Shown: in pieces, positions 8,928-17,423 of the stretch
How the letters are laid out: every line of letters starts with the position of its first letter
Position numbering within the stretch: the first letter of the stretch is position 1
NCBI GenBank assembly: GCA_963838375.1
Contig: CAWIQY010000003.1
Span: 62,001-126,000 of the forward strand
DNA length: 64,000 nucleotides
Direction of reading: 5' to 3'
Source: DVED01 sp963838375
Lineage (GTDB): Bacteria; Cyanobacteriota; Cyanobacteriia; Cyanobacteriales; Geitlerinemataceae
Position numbers and translations under genes: made by a program
The notes under the pieces: generated by a model
Database searches by the model: none
What the model was told of the DNA's origin: nothing
What the model saw: the letters and a program-made list of their open reading frames with translations, nothing else

Positions 8928-9920
8928 TTAAAACAACTGCCAATCGTGGGAATGAAACCGTTTCAACTGTCCCAGGCGTTGCATAAAATAATGGTCATCT
9001 AACCGACACCAATTACAAAAACAAGAGGTGTGAAGATCGATCGCCCAAGTCCAAAGATGAGCAGTTTGTGTCAGGGCTTGTAAAGCGTTCAGTTCCCATG
9101 GGACGAGTTCTGCGACAGATTGATATCCTGCCAGAAATGCTTCCCGAACGGGTTTACCAATTCCCGTTCGCAAGGAAACTTGTAGAAACTTGGCAATATC
9201 AAATGCTCGCCAACCGTAACCGCACTGGTCGAAGTCAAATAACATTACGGTATTATCGGGGGTAAAGTGGGCATTGCCACTGTGAGGATCGCCCCAACAG
9301 ACGACCCAAAACGGGGGTTCCTGGGGTAGGTGTTGCAATTGGGCTTCAATACGATCGACAATGTGATTGAGTTCGTCGAAATCCTGCGGACGGTGTTTCA
9401 GGAATGGGGCGATCGCCGCGAACGAATCTCTGAGAACATAGTCTAGGGTGAGAGGCTGACGGAAAGTCAGCGGACGAAACTCCCCAGTCGTTTGGTGCAG
9501 TTTGGCGACAGTTTCACCGAGTCGAAAGCTTTGGGTGGGGTTCAAGTCTCCCACCGCGACTTCTCCAGGCGCGTAGATGAATAGCGCCGCGTAGCGCTTA
9601 CCTTCAGGCGCTGCAATTTCGATCGACAAGTTTCCGGATTGAGTAAAAATTGGATGCGCCACGGGTAGTCCTCGCTGCCGCCAAAAATCCAATAACTCCA
9701 ACTCAAAATCGATCTCAGATTTCGATCGCCAATGGTGATGGGCAACCCGTAAAATATAGGGTGTTGTTAACGTTTCGACTAAATAAACATCGCTCAACCC
9801 GCGACGCCAAAACTGGCAGCCCGTCACCTCCCCAATATCGTAATGAGGAAGCAATCCGGAGACGATTGCCTGTGGCGACAGGGTAGAATAAATTACTGGA
9901 AACAAGCCGTCGGGATTCAT
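8928..9920 (-). CDS. APH-family small-molecule phosphotransferase
   Basis: 330 aa with a choline/aminoglycoside kinase-like fold. The N-lobe contains YILRVAHHHWRSKSEIDFELEL. The catalytic loop is WVVCWGDPHSGNAHF (Brenner-type motif, with Trp where His is usual) and the metal-binding DFDQCGYGWRAFDIAKFL follows. Residue-level resemblance is to homoserine kinase II / CotS-like enzymes rather than resistance kinases. The substrate cannot be told from sequence. It stands alone between gene-free stretches. Confidence 0.8.
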   Translation of the reverse strand: MNPDGLFPVIYSTLSPQAIVSGLLPHYDIGEVTGCQFWRRGLSDVYLVETLTTPYILRVAHHHWRSKSEIDFELELLDFWRQRGLPVAHPIFTQSGNLSIEIAAPEGKRYAALFIYAPGEVAVGDLNPTQSFRLGETVAKLHQTTGEFRPLTFRQPLTLDYVLRDSFAAIAPFLKHRPQDFDELNHIVDRIEAQLQHLPQEPPFWVVCWGDPHSGNAHFTPDNTVMLFDFDQCGYGWRAFDIAKFLQVSLRTGIGKPVREAFLAGYQSVAELVPWELNALQALTQTAHLWTWAIDLHTSCFCNWCRLDDHYFMQRLGQLKRFHSHDWQLF

Positions 9921-10478
9921 CCGTCCGCTAAGGAAGATTTGAGTGGTCTGAGGAGGTTTCCCTTTGCGGGCAGACCCCAGTCTAATAATGGGCTTTGTCT
10001 AGTTCTGAGAATAGAGCTTGAGGTAGAAGAGACTCGATCGATATCCCCGAACCAGAAACGACTCGATGGTCTGTACTTTTTACAATTGGGGTTCGCATTC
10101 TCAGGCAATACTACACCTCGATCGAGTTGTGATTCTGTTACAAATCACACAAATCGCCCTCGAGAACCTCTCACAAAGGGAGAGAGTACGCTATCTTTGT
10201 AAACAGTCTAGTTATCCATCTGAGAGAACTTCAGTCTCAGTCGCTCCTTCCCCCTCTTTTCGTGGCAGTTGAACGCTCGATGGGTAAACTGACAATCCAC
10301 AAGCCCCCTCAAACTCCGGTCAAAGACAGAGGTTCACCTATATTAACTCTTTTGGACTGACGATCGAACTTCATCTTTCTGCCTCAAATAGTTTAGGTTT
10401 TTATCGAGCTTGTTGAGTTTGTTTGTAACATATCTCCGTTCTTTTTTTTGTCCTATTTATCAAAAAAAGCTCTAGTCA
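9921..10478. other. Gene-free stretch upstream of the hybrid kinase
   Basis: 558 bp with no supportable gene. The part nearest 10478 is AT-rich, as expected of a promoter, but no convincing -10/-35 pair or structured element was identified. Confidence 0.5.
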
Positions 10479-11933
10479 ATGTCTTTACAAGAAACCCAAA
10501 ATACCAAGATCGATTCACCTAACATTCCTGTTGTTTTAGTGATTGACGATGTTCTCGAGAACTTGCGATTACTATCAAAAATATTATATCAAAGAGGCTA
10601 TAAAGTCAGGCAAGCGGTCGATGGTAAAGTAGCCTTGAAAACTGTGAGATCGATGCAAGCTGACTTGATTTTGCTCGATATTATGATGCCAGAGATAGAC
10701 GGTTATGAGGTTTGTCGAATTCTCAAATCGGACCCGCTAACGCAAGATATTCCGGTCATTTTTCTCAGTGCGCTAGATGAAGTCTGGGATAAAGTGAAAG
10801 CCTTTCAAGTCGGTGGAGCAGATTATATTACGAAGCCTTTTCATCATGAAGAAGTTCTCGCCAGAGTGGGCAACCAGATTAGGATGCATCAACTTTCTCG
10901 ACAGCTAAAAACACAAAATACAAAACTTCAAGATTCTGAATCCCGAGAGCGAGAGAAATCCCGTCAACTGGAACAGACCCTTTCACAATTGAAACGCACC
11001 CAAGCGCAACTCATTCAAACTGAAAAGATGGCAAGTTTAGGACAGCTTGTTGCCGGTATCGCTCACGAAATAAATAATCCTGTTAATTTTATATCTGGAA
11101 ATATCTCATTTATTCAAAGATATTTTCAAGATGCTCTAAAAATTATAAATTGTTATCAAAAAAACTATCCAGATCCGCTTCCAGATATACAAGAAATTTA
11201 TGAAGATATTGATTTTGAGTTTTTATTAAAAGATTGGGAAGATCTGATACAGTCTATGCACGTTGGTGCAGATCGAATTTATACGATCGTTCGATCGCTC
11301 CAAGCTTTTTCAAAACTCAATACATCTAAAACAAAACCGATCGATATCCACGAAAATATCGATCGGATATTACTCCTATTGCAACCTCGACTCAAAAGAG
11401 CTGGCAATTCTCGAGAAATCCAAGTTATTAAAGATTATGGTCAGTTACCGGATATTACTGGCTATGGCAATCAATTAAGTCAGGTTTTCATGAATCTAAT
11501 TAGTAATGCGATCGATGCTTTAGAAACACATTTTGAGGAAGATATTCAGACCGAACTATGTGCAACTTGCGAGCCTTCAACTACAACAGAAGTAGACCTT
11601 GACTATTGTCGGAAAAAAACAGAACCTAAAATAAAAATCCAGACCGAGTTTGTTAACGAAGAGAACTTAGACTCAGAAAGAAATATAAATTCACACAAAG
11701 GAAAGGTTGTTATTCGGATTTTTGATAATGGTTGCGGTATCAGTTCGGATATCAAAACTAAAATTTTCGATCCATTTTTTACGACCAAAGTCGTCGGAAA
11801 AGGAACGGGTTTAGGATTAAGTATTTGCTACCAAATTGTAGTCGAACAGCACGAAGGACAATTGTATTGTCTCTCCAATCCTGGGGAAGGAACCGAATTC
11901 GTCGTAGAAATACCATCGTTTTTTGACCCCTAA
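10479..11933 (+). CDS. Receiver-histidine kinase hybrid sensor
   Basis: 484 aa, soluble, with no membrane segment. An N-terminal receiver domain (about 18-135) has the acidic pair in VLVIDDVLEN, the phosphoacceptor Asp in LLDIMMPEIDGYEV and Lys in ITKPF. A coiled coil (about 140-185) leads to a HisKA-like domain with the phospho-His in GIAHEINNPVNFISGN. The HATPase domain has N box NLISNAIDAL, G1 DNGCGISSD and G2 GKGTGLGLSICYQIV. Receiver-first kinases of this type relay or integrate signals from another kinase. The Hpt protein encoded convergently downstream is a candidate relay partner, by proximity only. Confidence 0.93.
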   Translation: MSLQETQNTKIDSPNIPVVLVIDDVLENLRLLSKILYQRGYKVRQAVDGKVALKTVRSMQADLILLDIMMPEIDGYEVCRILKSDPLTQDIPVIFLSALDEVWDKVKAFQVGGADYITKPFHHEEVLARVGNQIRMHQLSRQLKTQNTKLQDSESREREKSRQLEQTLSQLKRTQAQLIQTEKMASLGQLVAGIAHEINNPVNFISGNISFIQRYFQDALKIINCYQKNYPDPLPDIQEIYEDIDFEFLLKDWEDLIQSMHVGADRIYTIVRSLQAFSKLNTSKTKPIDIHENIDRILLLLQPRLKRAGNSREIQVIKDYGQLPDITGYGNQLSQVFMNLISNAIDALETHFEEDIQTELCATCEPSTTTEVDLDYCRKKTEPKIKIQTEFVNEENLDSERNINSHKGKVVIRIFDNGCGISSDIKTKIFDPFFTTKVVGKGTGLGLSICYQIVVEQHEGQLYCLSNPGEGTEFVVEIPSFFDP

Positions 11934-11965
11934 TCAAAGGGTTAGATAGATTCCTGGATACACCA

Positions 11966-12850
11966 CTACTGTGCTGCCTTGTACAAAATCTTCGCCAGTT
12001 TAACTAACTGAGGTTTATCCATCACTTTCAACAAAGTCCGAGCAGCCGTCTTGGGATCTAAACTAATCACCACATGATTTGACCAAGCTCCATTTTCTAT
12101 CTGAGTGAGTTGTTTTAAACTGCGACTCGGGGAGATATTAGCTTGAGAATCGATCGTTAATGCCTCGCTGGCTTGCTTAATTTCTTTAATAACAAAAGGT
12201 GCGAGAATTCTGTAAGGGTTAGAAGAATTCACGATCGCCAGCCGAGCGGTTTCGACCAACTGTTGCCATCCTGGAGATTCTCCCCCAAGTTCGCTCAAAT
12301 ATTGACACAACGACCCCAATTTCTGACGGCTGTTTTGGCTTTCAGACTGCTTGAAAAGCTGCAACATTTGCTTGAGAAGATCGACAACCTGAGTCGAAAA
12401 ATCTGACGGCAATTCCTCTTCTGACGTACCACCATTCCCTTGAAGCTCTTCCAAATATGCCTGCAACCGATCGAAGCTAGGTTCGGCATCTTTCAAGATG
12501 GCATTGGCTTCCTCTTCCTGCAAGCCAAACGGACCTTGGAGCATTTCCAATAACTCTCGCAAGGTATCCAAGCCTTTGAGGAACAGCGTTTCCAACTTTT
12601 GATCCACCGAAATTCCGGTATTGTCCTTGAGAATTTTGAAATAATCCTCGAGGCGGTGAGCGGTTTTTTGGATACTGCTAAATCCCAGCATTGCCGCACC
12701 CCCTTTGACGGAGTGCGCGGCGCGGAACATCTCATTGACCATTTCTTGGTCTTTCATAGAGGCTTTGAGATCCAGTAATCCCCGTTCCAAGGTATTGAGA
12801 TGTTCCTTCCCCTCTTCAATGAAAAAACGGACTATTTCCTCAGATGCCAC
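11966..12850 (-). CDS. Hpt-domain phosphorelay protein
   Basis: 294 aa. The N-terminal CheA P1-like Hpt domain (residues 1-~105) has the phospho-His in FRAAHSVKGGAAMLGF. About 190 residues of helical, family-unassigned sequence follow. No kinase or ATPase domain is present, so it can only receive and pass phosphate. A His-containing phosphotransfer step would sit between a hybrid kinase and a response regulator; the hybrid kinase at 10479-11933 ends 32 bp away on the opposite strand. Large Hpt proteins of this kind occur in filamentous cyanobacteria. Confidence 0.85.
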   Translation of the reverse strand: MASEEIVRFFIEEGKEHLNTLERGLLDLKASMKDQEMVNEMFRAAHSVKGGAAMLGFSSIQKTAHRLEDYFKILKDNTGISVDQKLETLFLKGLDTLRELLEMLQGPFGLQEEEANAILKDAEPSFDRLQAYLEELQGNGGTSEEELPSDFSTQVVDLLKQMLQLFKQSESQNSRQKLGSLCQYLSELGGESPGWQQLVETARLAIVNSSNPYRILAPFVIKEIKQASEALTIDSQANISPSRSLKQLTQIENGAWSNHVVISLDPKTAARTLLKVMDKPQLVKLAKILYKAAQ

Positions 12851-12979
12851 GATCGTCTTCCTTTGTGCTGGTGATTTGGCAATCGGTTAAGTCGAGAGTC
12901 GATCGGGGTGTTTGCCAATTCCCCCGATTCAGTGTTGACACCGGGCAAACTCTCTCCAGTTTCCCCCTTTACACCCAAC

Positions 12980-13861
12980 TTACTCTGACTCGGAGGAAGG
13001 CTCAGAGTCTTCCGGCGATGCCGCTTCCGGCGATGCGGTTTGTGCTGACGGTGCATCCAATTCCTCAAGTTGGACTTGAATTTGATCCTTATATTGAGCC
13101 GGAGCAAGCGCCAACGCTTTGTCAAATAAAGGTCGAGCGTCTTCTATTTTGCCTTGTTGCTTCAAAACGATCGCCTTACCGACTAACGGGCGAAAGTCTT
13201 TGTTATCGGCTTCGATGGCTTTGTTATAGACTTGCAGCGCATCTTCGTACCGTTGTTGCTGGGCATACACGCCGCCTAGGAGCACTCTTACTGATGTGAC
13301 ATCGACGCTCTTCGGTTCCACTTGGTTGGCTTGCGGTGCCGTTGAGAGCGTATCTTCCAACAAACCGATCGCCGCTTCTGGACGTCCTTCATCCACTAGC
13401 AAAGCCGAGAGACCTTCGAGTGCCTGAACGTTTCCCGGCGTCGAGGTCAAAATATTACGATACGTCTGGGCTGCACCCTCACGATCGCCGGTATACTGGC
13501 GAGTTTGGGCGAGTAACACTTTGTACCGAGTCTCCTGGGGATTGAGTTGAGCTAATTTTTCTAAGGGTTCTACAGTTCCTTTAATATCGTTGAGTTGCAA
13601 CTTAATTTGTAACAACCCCAGCAGAGCGGTTTCGTTGTCCGGTTCCCGCTGCAATACTAACTCGTATCCGCGCGCGCGATCTTCTAGATCTGCCTTATTC
13701 TCTTGTTCGGCTGCCTCCGCAGATGCCCGAGCATCGGGAGGGTTAGATTGCCGCGCCTCCAAAACGGCACTCACCATGGGTGTCACCGAAAACCCTAACA
13801 AACCGACTAAACCCACTAAGACGGCGATTCGCGCCATCCAGCTCCCCCGTTTCTTTGACAC
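12980..13861 (-). CDS. Tetratricopeptide-repeat protein, membrane-anchored
   Basis: 293 aa. One N-terminal membrane helix (about 10-32) is followed by a short linker and five or so TPR-like helix pairs (about 55-262), for example ALLGLLQIKLQLNDIKGTVEPL and VLLGGVYAQQQRYEDALQVYNKAIE. An acidic Ser/Pro/Glu tail ends in PSSESE. TPRs mediate protein-protein contacts; no enzymatic domain is present. It lies upstream of the Hpt gene on the same strand with a 129-bp gap, so co-transcription is possible but not evident. Confidence 0.8.
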   Translation of the reverse strand: MSKKRGSWMARIAVLVGLVGLLGFSVTPMVSAVLEARQSNPPDARASAEAAEQENKADLEDRARGYELVLQREPDNETALLGLLQIKLQLNDIKGTVEPLEKLAQLNPQETRYKVLLAQTRQYTGDREGAAQTYRNILTSTPGNVQALEGLSALLVDEGRPEAAIGLLEDTLSTAPQANQVEPKSVDVTSVRVLLGGVYAQQQRYEDALQVYNKAIEADNKDFRPLVGKAIVLKQQGKIEDARPLFDKALALAPAQYKDQIQVQLEELDAPSAQTASPEAASPEDSEPSSESE

Positions 13862-14305
13862 GCATTTGCCCCCAATTCAACGTTCGATCCATTTTTAGCA
13901 TACATTACCGCATTTCCGTCCCCATAGAAATAGCTTGGGAAGCCTTCATGTTCGGGTTGATATTGACAGCCAGACAACTCAACAAGAGGGCAGTCAAGTT
14001 AGATCTATTTTTGCTGAGGTTGAGAACTCCGTTTTAACCCTAAACCGCTGCTTCGGAGCCGCAGGCACTCCTAGATCGGATTTCCGTCAGGAACCGAAGA
14101 GCTTGCTACACTAAATAAAGCTCATTGATGGGTCTGCAAGATTCGCACACCTGAAGGTGAAATAACATGGGTTTAGCATCTCTTTTGCCGGGGTAAATTT
14201 TCCACTCATGGGTGATGCCCTCTCATTAACCGCCCGAACTGGGAGCTGAAGACTGACTTCTGAGTTCCTCCCCCTGCCCCATTCAGTAAAACTCCATTCA
14301 TCTCA
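13862..14305. other. Gene-free stretch between TPR and J-domain genes
   Basis: 444 bp between divergent genes. No coding region, tRNA or strong hairpin was recognised. It must carry both promoters. Confidence 0.5.
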
Positions 14306-14767
14306 ATGAGGTCAGATCCTCCGATTATTTTAGTTTTGCAAATTATTCCGATCGTGGTTTTGATTCTGGCGCTCACAGAACCCTCTTCCGCGATTCCCAT
14401 TTTTCTATTTTTAGCGATTTTATTTCCAGTTCTTTTATTTAAGTTTTTTCAACAAGCTTTTGATGATTTCGATCGAGAACTGTATTCCCGAAATCAACCG
14501 AAGACAAACTTTAAAGATTGGTACGATATCCCGATCGATTTTGAAAGCGATACAGAGGTACATACCTTCAATCCACTGCAACCTTCTCTCTATGTCTTAA
14601 GGCTGCCTTTTCCTTATACTCTCGAACAACTCAACCAAGCATACCGCCAACGTGCTCGAGAAACTCATCCCGACGTTCGAGGTGGCAGCACGGGAGAGTT
14701 TCTCCGCGTTCGCGAAGCTTATGAGGTTTTAAGAAAGGCGCTGGAGTTGAAGCCTCCCGATTCATGA
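14306..14767 (+). CDS. Membrane-anchored J-domain (DnaJ-like) protein
   Basis: 153 aa. Two N-terminal hydrophobic segments (about 5-25 and 30-48) precede a C-terminal J-domain at about 90-148. That domain has the diagnostic HPD tripeptide (RARETHPDVRGG) between helices II and III and then FLRVREAYEVLRKAL. A minimal J-protein of this layout would recruit an Hsp70/DnaK to the membrane. There is no Gly/Phe region or zinc finger, so it is not a canonical DnaJ. Confidence 0.82.
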   Translation: MRSDPPIILVLQIIPIVVLILALTEPSSAIPIFLFLAILFPVLLFKFFQQAFDDFDRELYSRNQPKTNFKDWYDIPIDFESDTEVHTFNPLQPSLYVLRLPFPYTLEQLNQAYRQRARETHPDVRGGSTGEFLRVREAYEVLRKALELKPPDS

Positions 14768-15025
14768 AGGCATAAGACTCCCTCTGTCGATCGAGGATTT
14801 CTCTGTCAGTTTAGCTCGAGATCGACCCATCAAGGTTGATTTAACCGAACATTAAGTACGGTTTTTACGACGCACGATCGCCAAAAGTCTTTGGAGGATA
14901 TCTCTACTTTTTAATTCCTTAAAACCGAATTGTCGAAAAAGAATATTGTCCTAAGATAAGAGTCATAGAGGCAAGGTTATTTAAAACCTCCCACTGCAAA
15001 ATACCTGATACCCCTGGTGAAAGAT

Positions 15026-15466
15026 ATGGCAATTGTTCGTTGGAATTCTTACCCCGAAATTAACACTTTACATCGAGAAATGAATCAAATACTCGACAGC
15101 TTAACACCCACTCGTTTGGGTTGGAATGTAGAGACACCCATCGTTCCCAGCGCTGAGATCCACGAAACTCCTGAAGACATTCGGATTAAACTCGAACTGC
15201 CGGGAATAGATGCCAAAGCTTTAGACATCCAAGTGAGTGCGGAAGCCGTCTCGGTGGGTGGCGAGCGCAAGGAAGAAGTCAAAACAGAAGACACGACGGT
15301 TACTCGAAGTGAATTCCGTTACGGACAATTCCGGCGAACGATTTCTTTACCCAAGCGGGTTGACAATACCGAAGTTAAAGCCGAATACAAAGATGGTATT
15401 CTCTGGCTGGTTCTTCCCAAAGCCGCATCGGAGAAAAATAAAGTTGTCAAAGTTAATGTTGCTTAG
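15026..15466 (+). CDS. Small heat shock protein, Hsp20/alpha-crystallin family
   Basis: 146 aa. It is an ATP-independent holdase that binds unfolding proteins and, in cyanobacteria, thylakoid membranes. The N-terminus MAIVRWNSYPEINTLHREMN is the typical amphipathic arm. The alpha-crystallin domain is at about 45-140 (SAEIHETPEDIRIKLELPG to YKDGILWLVLPK). A GTG at 15017 is in frame, but the ATG at 15026 gives the conserved start and has GGTGA 5 bp upstream. The stress promoter was not resolved. Confidence 0.95.
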   Translation: MAIVRWNSYPEINTLHREMNQILDSLTPTRLGWNVETPIVPSAEIHETPEDIRIKLELPGIDAKALDIQVSAEAVSVGGERKEEVKTEDTTVTRSEFRYGQFRRTISLPKRVDNTEVKAEYKDGILWLVLPKAASEKNKVVKVNVA

Positions 15467-15779
15467 GTTTGATGACTTTTACAGTTCGTTAGTCTGAAGG
15501 AATCGATCGAATCCAGTATTTCGGATCTCAGTGAGGTATACAGCTCCGGTTTTTAGGAAACGGTAAATCGGGAACAGGAAACCCAATTCCGGTGTACCTC
15601 ACACTTCGGAAAAACGATAGAGCGCTTTCAAGAAAAGTGTCAGACCTGGCGATGTTGAGGATAGCATTGATTTAACAAGGTTTGTTAAAATGTGGGGAGT
15701 TGACGTTATTTTTACGGCGATTACCCCCTTTTTTTGTTAGCAAACAGGTATCATAGGAATCGAAAGCTGGGCATAAATT
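15467..15779. other. Gene-free stretch between hsp20 and the DUF456 gene
   Basis: 313 bp. No gene, clear terminator or repeat is recognised. It contains an AT-rich run near 15690-15740. Confidence 0.45.
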
Positions 15780-16298
15780 ATGACAATTCTTTACGGACTG
15801 CTGATCGTTCTCATGATAGTAGGAGTTGCAGGTGCGGTGATTCCTGCCTTGCCGGGATCGAGCTTAATTCTGGCAGGGGTTGTCATTTGGGGCGTCGTCG
15901 CCGGGTTTAGCGGCTTGGGTTGGGCTCTGGGGGTCGCTGTTGCCGTCGCTGTTCTCAGTATCGGCATCGACATTTTGGCGACCTACTGGGGTGCGAAACA
16001 GGCAGGCGTTAGCAAATGGGGGCAAATCGGCGCGATTGTGGGTTTGCTGGTGGGAATGTTGGGGCTGTTACCCGCCTGGATATTGGGCGGTCCGATTTTG
16101 GGAATTATCATCGGGGCATTACTCGGGGCGATCGTCGGTGAGTATTTGTACCGACGCGATTTCACGTTAGCCTTCAAAGCTGGAATTTCAGTCGTCGTCA
16201 GTTCCCTGGTGGGAAACTTGATTCAAGGAATGTTGGCGCTGGTGGCTGTAGTCGTTTTCCTGCTGACAACTTGGCCCCCCACAGCTTTTGGCAGCTAG
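15780..16298 (+). CDS. DUF456-family membrane protein
   Basis: 172 aa, almost entirely hydrophobic with about five to six membrane segments. It is rich in Gly, with the family pattern PALPGSSLILAGVVIWG near the N-terminus and GAIVGLLVGMLGLLPAWILGGPILG in the middle, a glycine-zipper-like region. DUF456 proteins are conserved small integral membrane proteins of unknown function. The gene stands alone. Confidence 0.85.
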   Translation: MTILYGLLIVLMIVGVAGAVIPALPGSSLILAGVVIWGVVAGFSGLGWALGVAVAVAVLSIGIDILATYWGAKQAGVSKWGQIGAIVGLLVGMLGLLPAWILGGPILGIIIGALLGAIVGEYLYRRDFTLAFKAGISVVVSSLVGNLIQGMLALVAVVVFLLTTWPPTAFGS

Positions 16299-16825
16299 AA
16301 ATTTGCCGATCGACCATTCCCAGATTGAGAATATGCCGCTACAATATTATGTAGATTCTGCTGCGGCGTTGGTGACTGCCAATATTGTTTTGTGATCTAC
16401 AATCTCCTGTATATGGGAATTTAGAGCTATTGTGCAGCAGTATACCGGGCAAGTTCCCGGAAACTTCAAGCGCGAGCCAAGGTGCCCACTTGATATATGC
16501 AGGTCAAAAACTGAGGTAAGACGGCGTTGCGGTGAATCTTTATATTTTGAAGAAAGCCTCCTTTGTTTGATGACAGAGGAGGCTTTCAATTAGGTTGCGA
16601 TCGCATCAGTCTTGGCGTAGGATGGTAGGTCGTACTGAAGTTTCGCGTCCGATCGGGAGAACCTACCGACAAAAGACAGCAACTTCTCAAAGATTTGATA
16701 CAGCGGGCGGGCGGCTCGCAGTGAACTCCGGTGGAGGGTAATGCCGCAAGGTATCCGACGAAACTGGAAATCCCCCGAATCCTCTTCGTGGAGAGAACGC
16801 CAACTCATGCACTCCAGGAAAACCT
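16299..16825. other. 527-bp gene-free stretch with possible structured RNA
   Basis: No ORF here looks real. The first part contains several potential pairings: TGTAGAT (about 16350) with ATCTACA, CTGCTGC (about 16360) with GCAGCAG (about 16433), and CCGGG with CCCGG. It ends in a strong hairpin at 16552-16587. That arrangement could be a free-standing small RNA of ~200-240 nt (6S-like size). The part beyond 16590 would be the rplI leader. No Rfam family could be assigned by eye. Confidence 0.35.
16552..16587 (+). terminator. Strong hairpin, likely terminator
   Basis: GAAAGCCTCCT pairs with AGGAGGCTTTC, extended by GT/AC, around a short loop. There is no long U-run, so termination is inferred from stem strength and position between genes. 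Confidence 0.55.
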
Positions 16826-17284
16826 ATGGCTAAACGCATTCAATTACTCTTAAATCAAGATATCCGAAAATTGGGCAACGCGGGCGAAGTGGTCGAAGTT
16901 GCGCCGGGATATGCTCGCAATTATCTGATTCCCCAAAAACTCGCCGTTCGCACGACGCCCGGTATTCTCAAAATGGTGGAATGGCGCAAGAAAAAAGAAC
17001 TCGATCGGTTGGCAGCCGTTAGGCAAGAAGCCGAATCGCGCAAGAAAGCATTGCAAACGATCGGTCGCTTGACGATTAAGAAGCAAGTGGGCGAAGGTGA
17101 TGCGATTTTCGGGACGGTGACCGATCGCGAAGTGGTAGAATTGATTCAAGAAGCGACCAATCAAGAGGTCGATCGCAGAGGCATTACGCTGCCAGAAATC
17201 AGCAAAACGGGTTTTTACAAAGCTCAGATCAAGTTACACCCGGAAGTCACCGCCGAAATCGAAATTCACGTCGCACCGTTATAA
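16826..17284 (+). CDS. rplI: 50S ribosomal protein L9
   Basis: 152 aa, full length. L9 bridges the base of the L1 stalk and helps maintain reading frame. The N-terminal domain (MAKRIQLLLNQDIRKLGNAGEVVEVAPGYARNYLIPQKLA, read in two parts) is followed by the long central helix with RKKALQTI. The C-terminal domain (GDAIFGTVTDREVVELI) ends in AEIEIHVAPL. It lies just upstream of dnaB, the common bacterial rplI-dnaB order, with a terminator between them. Confidence 0.97.
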   Translation: MAKRIQLLLNQDIRKLGNAGEVVEVAPGYARNYLIPQKLAVRTTPGILKMVEWRKKKELDRLAAVRQEAESRKKALQTIGRLTIKKQVGEGDAIFGTVTDREVVELIQEATNQEVDRRGITLPEISKTGFYKAQIKLHPEVTAEIEIHVAPL

Positions 17285-17341
17285 TTTCTGTATCGGTTCT
17301 CGCGATCGAAAATTTTGTCCGATTGCGAAAAATGACGACAA

Positions 17342-17370
17342 AGACCGCTCAGGCGGTCTACAATTTTTTT
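17342..17370 (+). terminator. Terminator after rplI
   Basis: AGACCGC/GCGGTCT stem with a 3-4 nt loop, then TACAA and a run of seven T residues. Well formed and correctly placed between rplI and dnaB. Confidence 0.8.
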
Positions 17371-17423
17371 AAGGCGGTTTTCAACGTCTTGGAGTCCGAA
17401 TAACTTGGAGCCTGCCTCTAACT

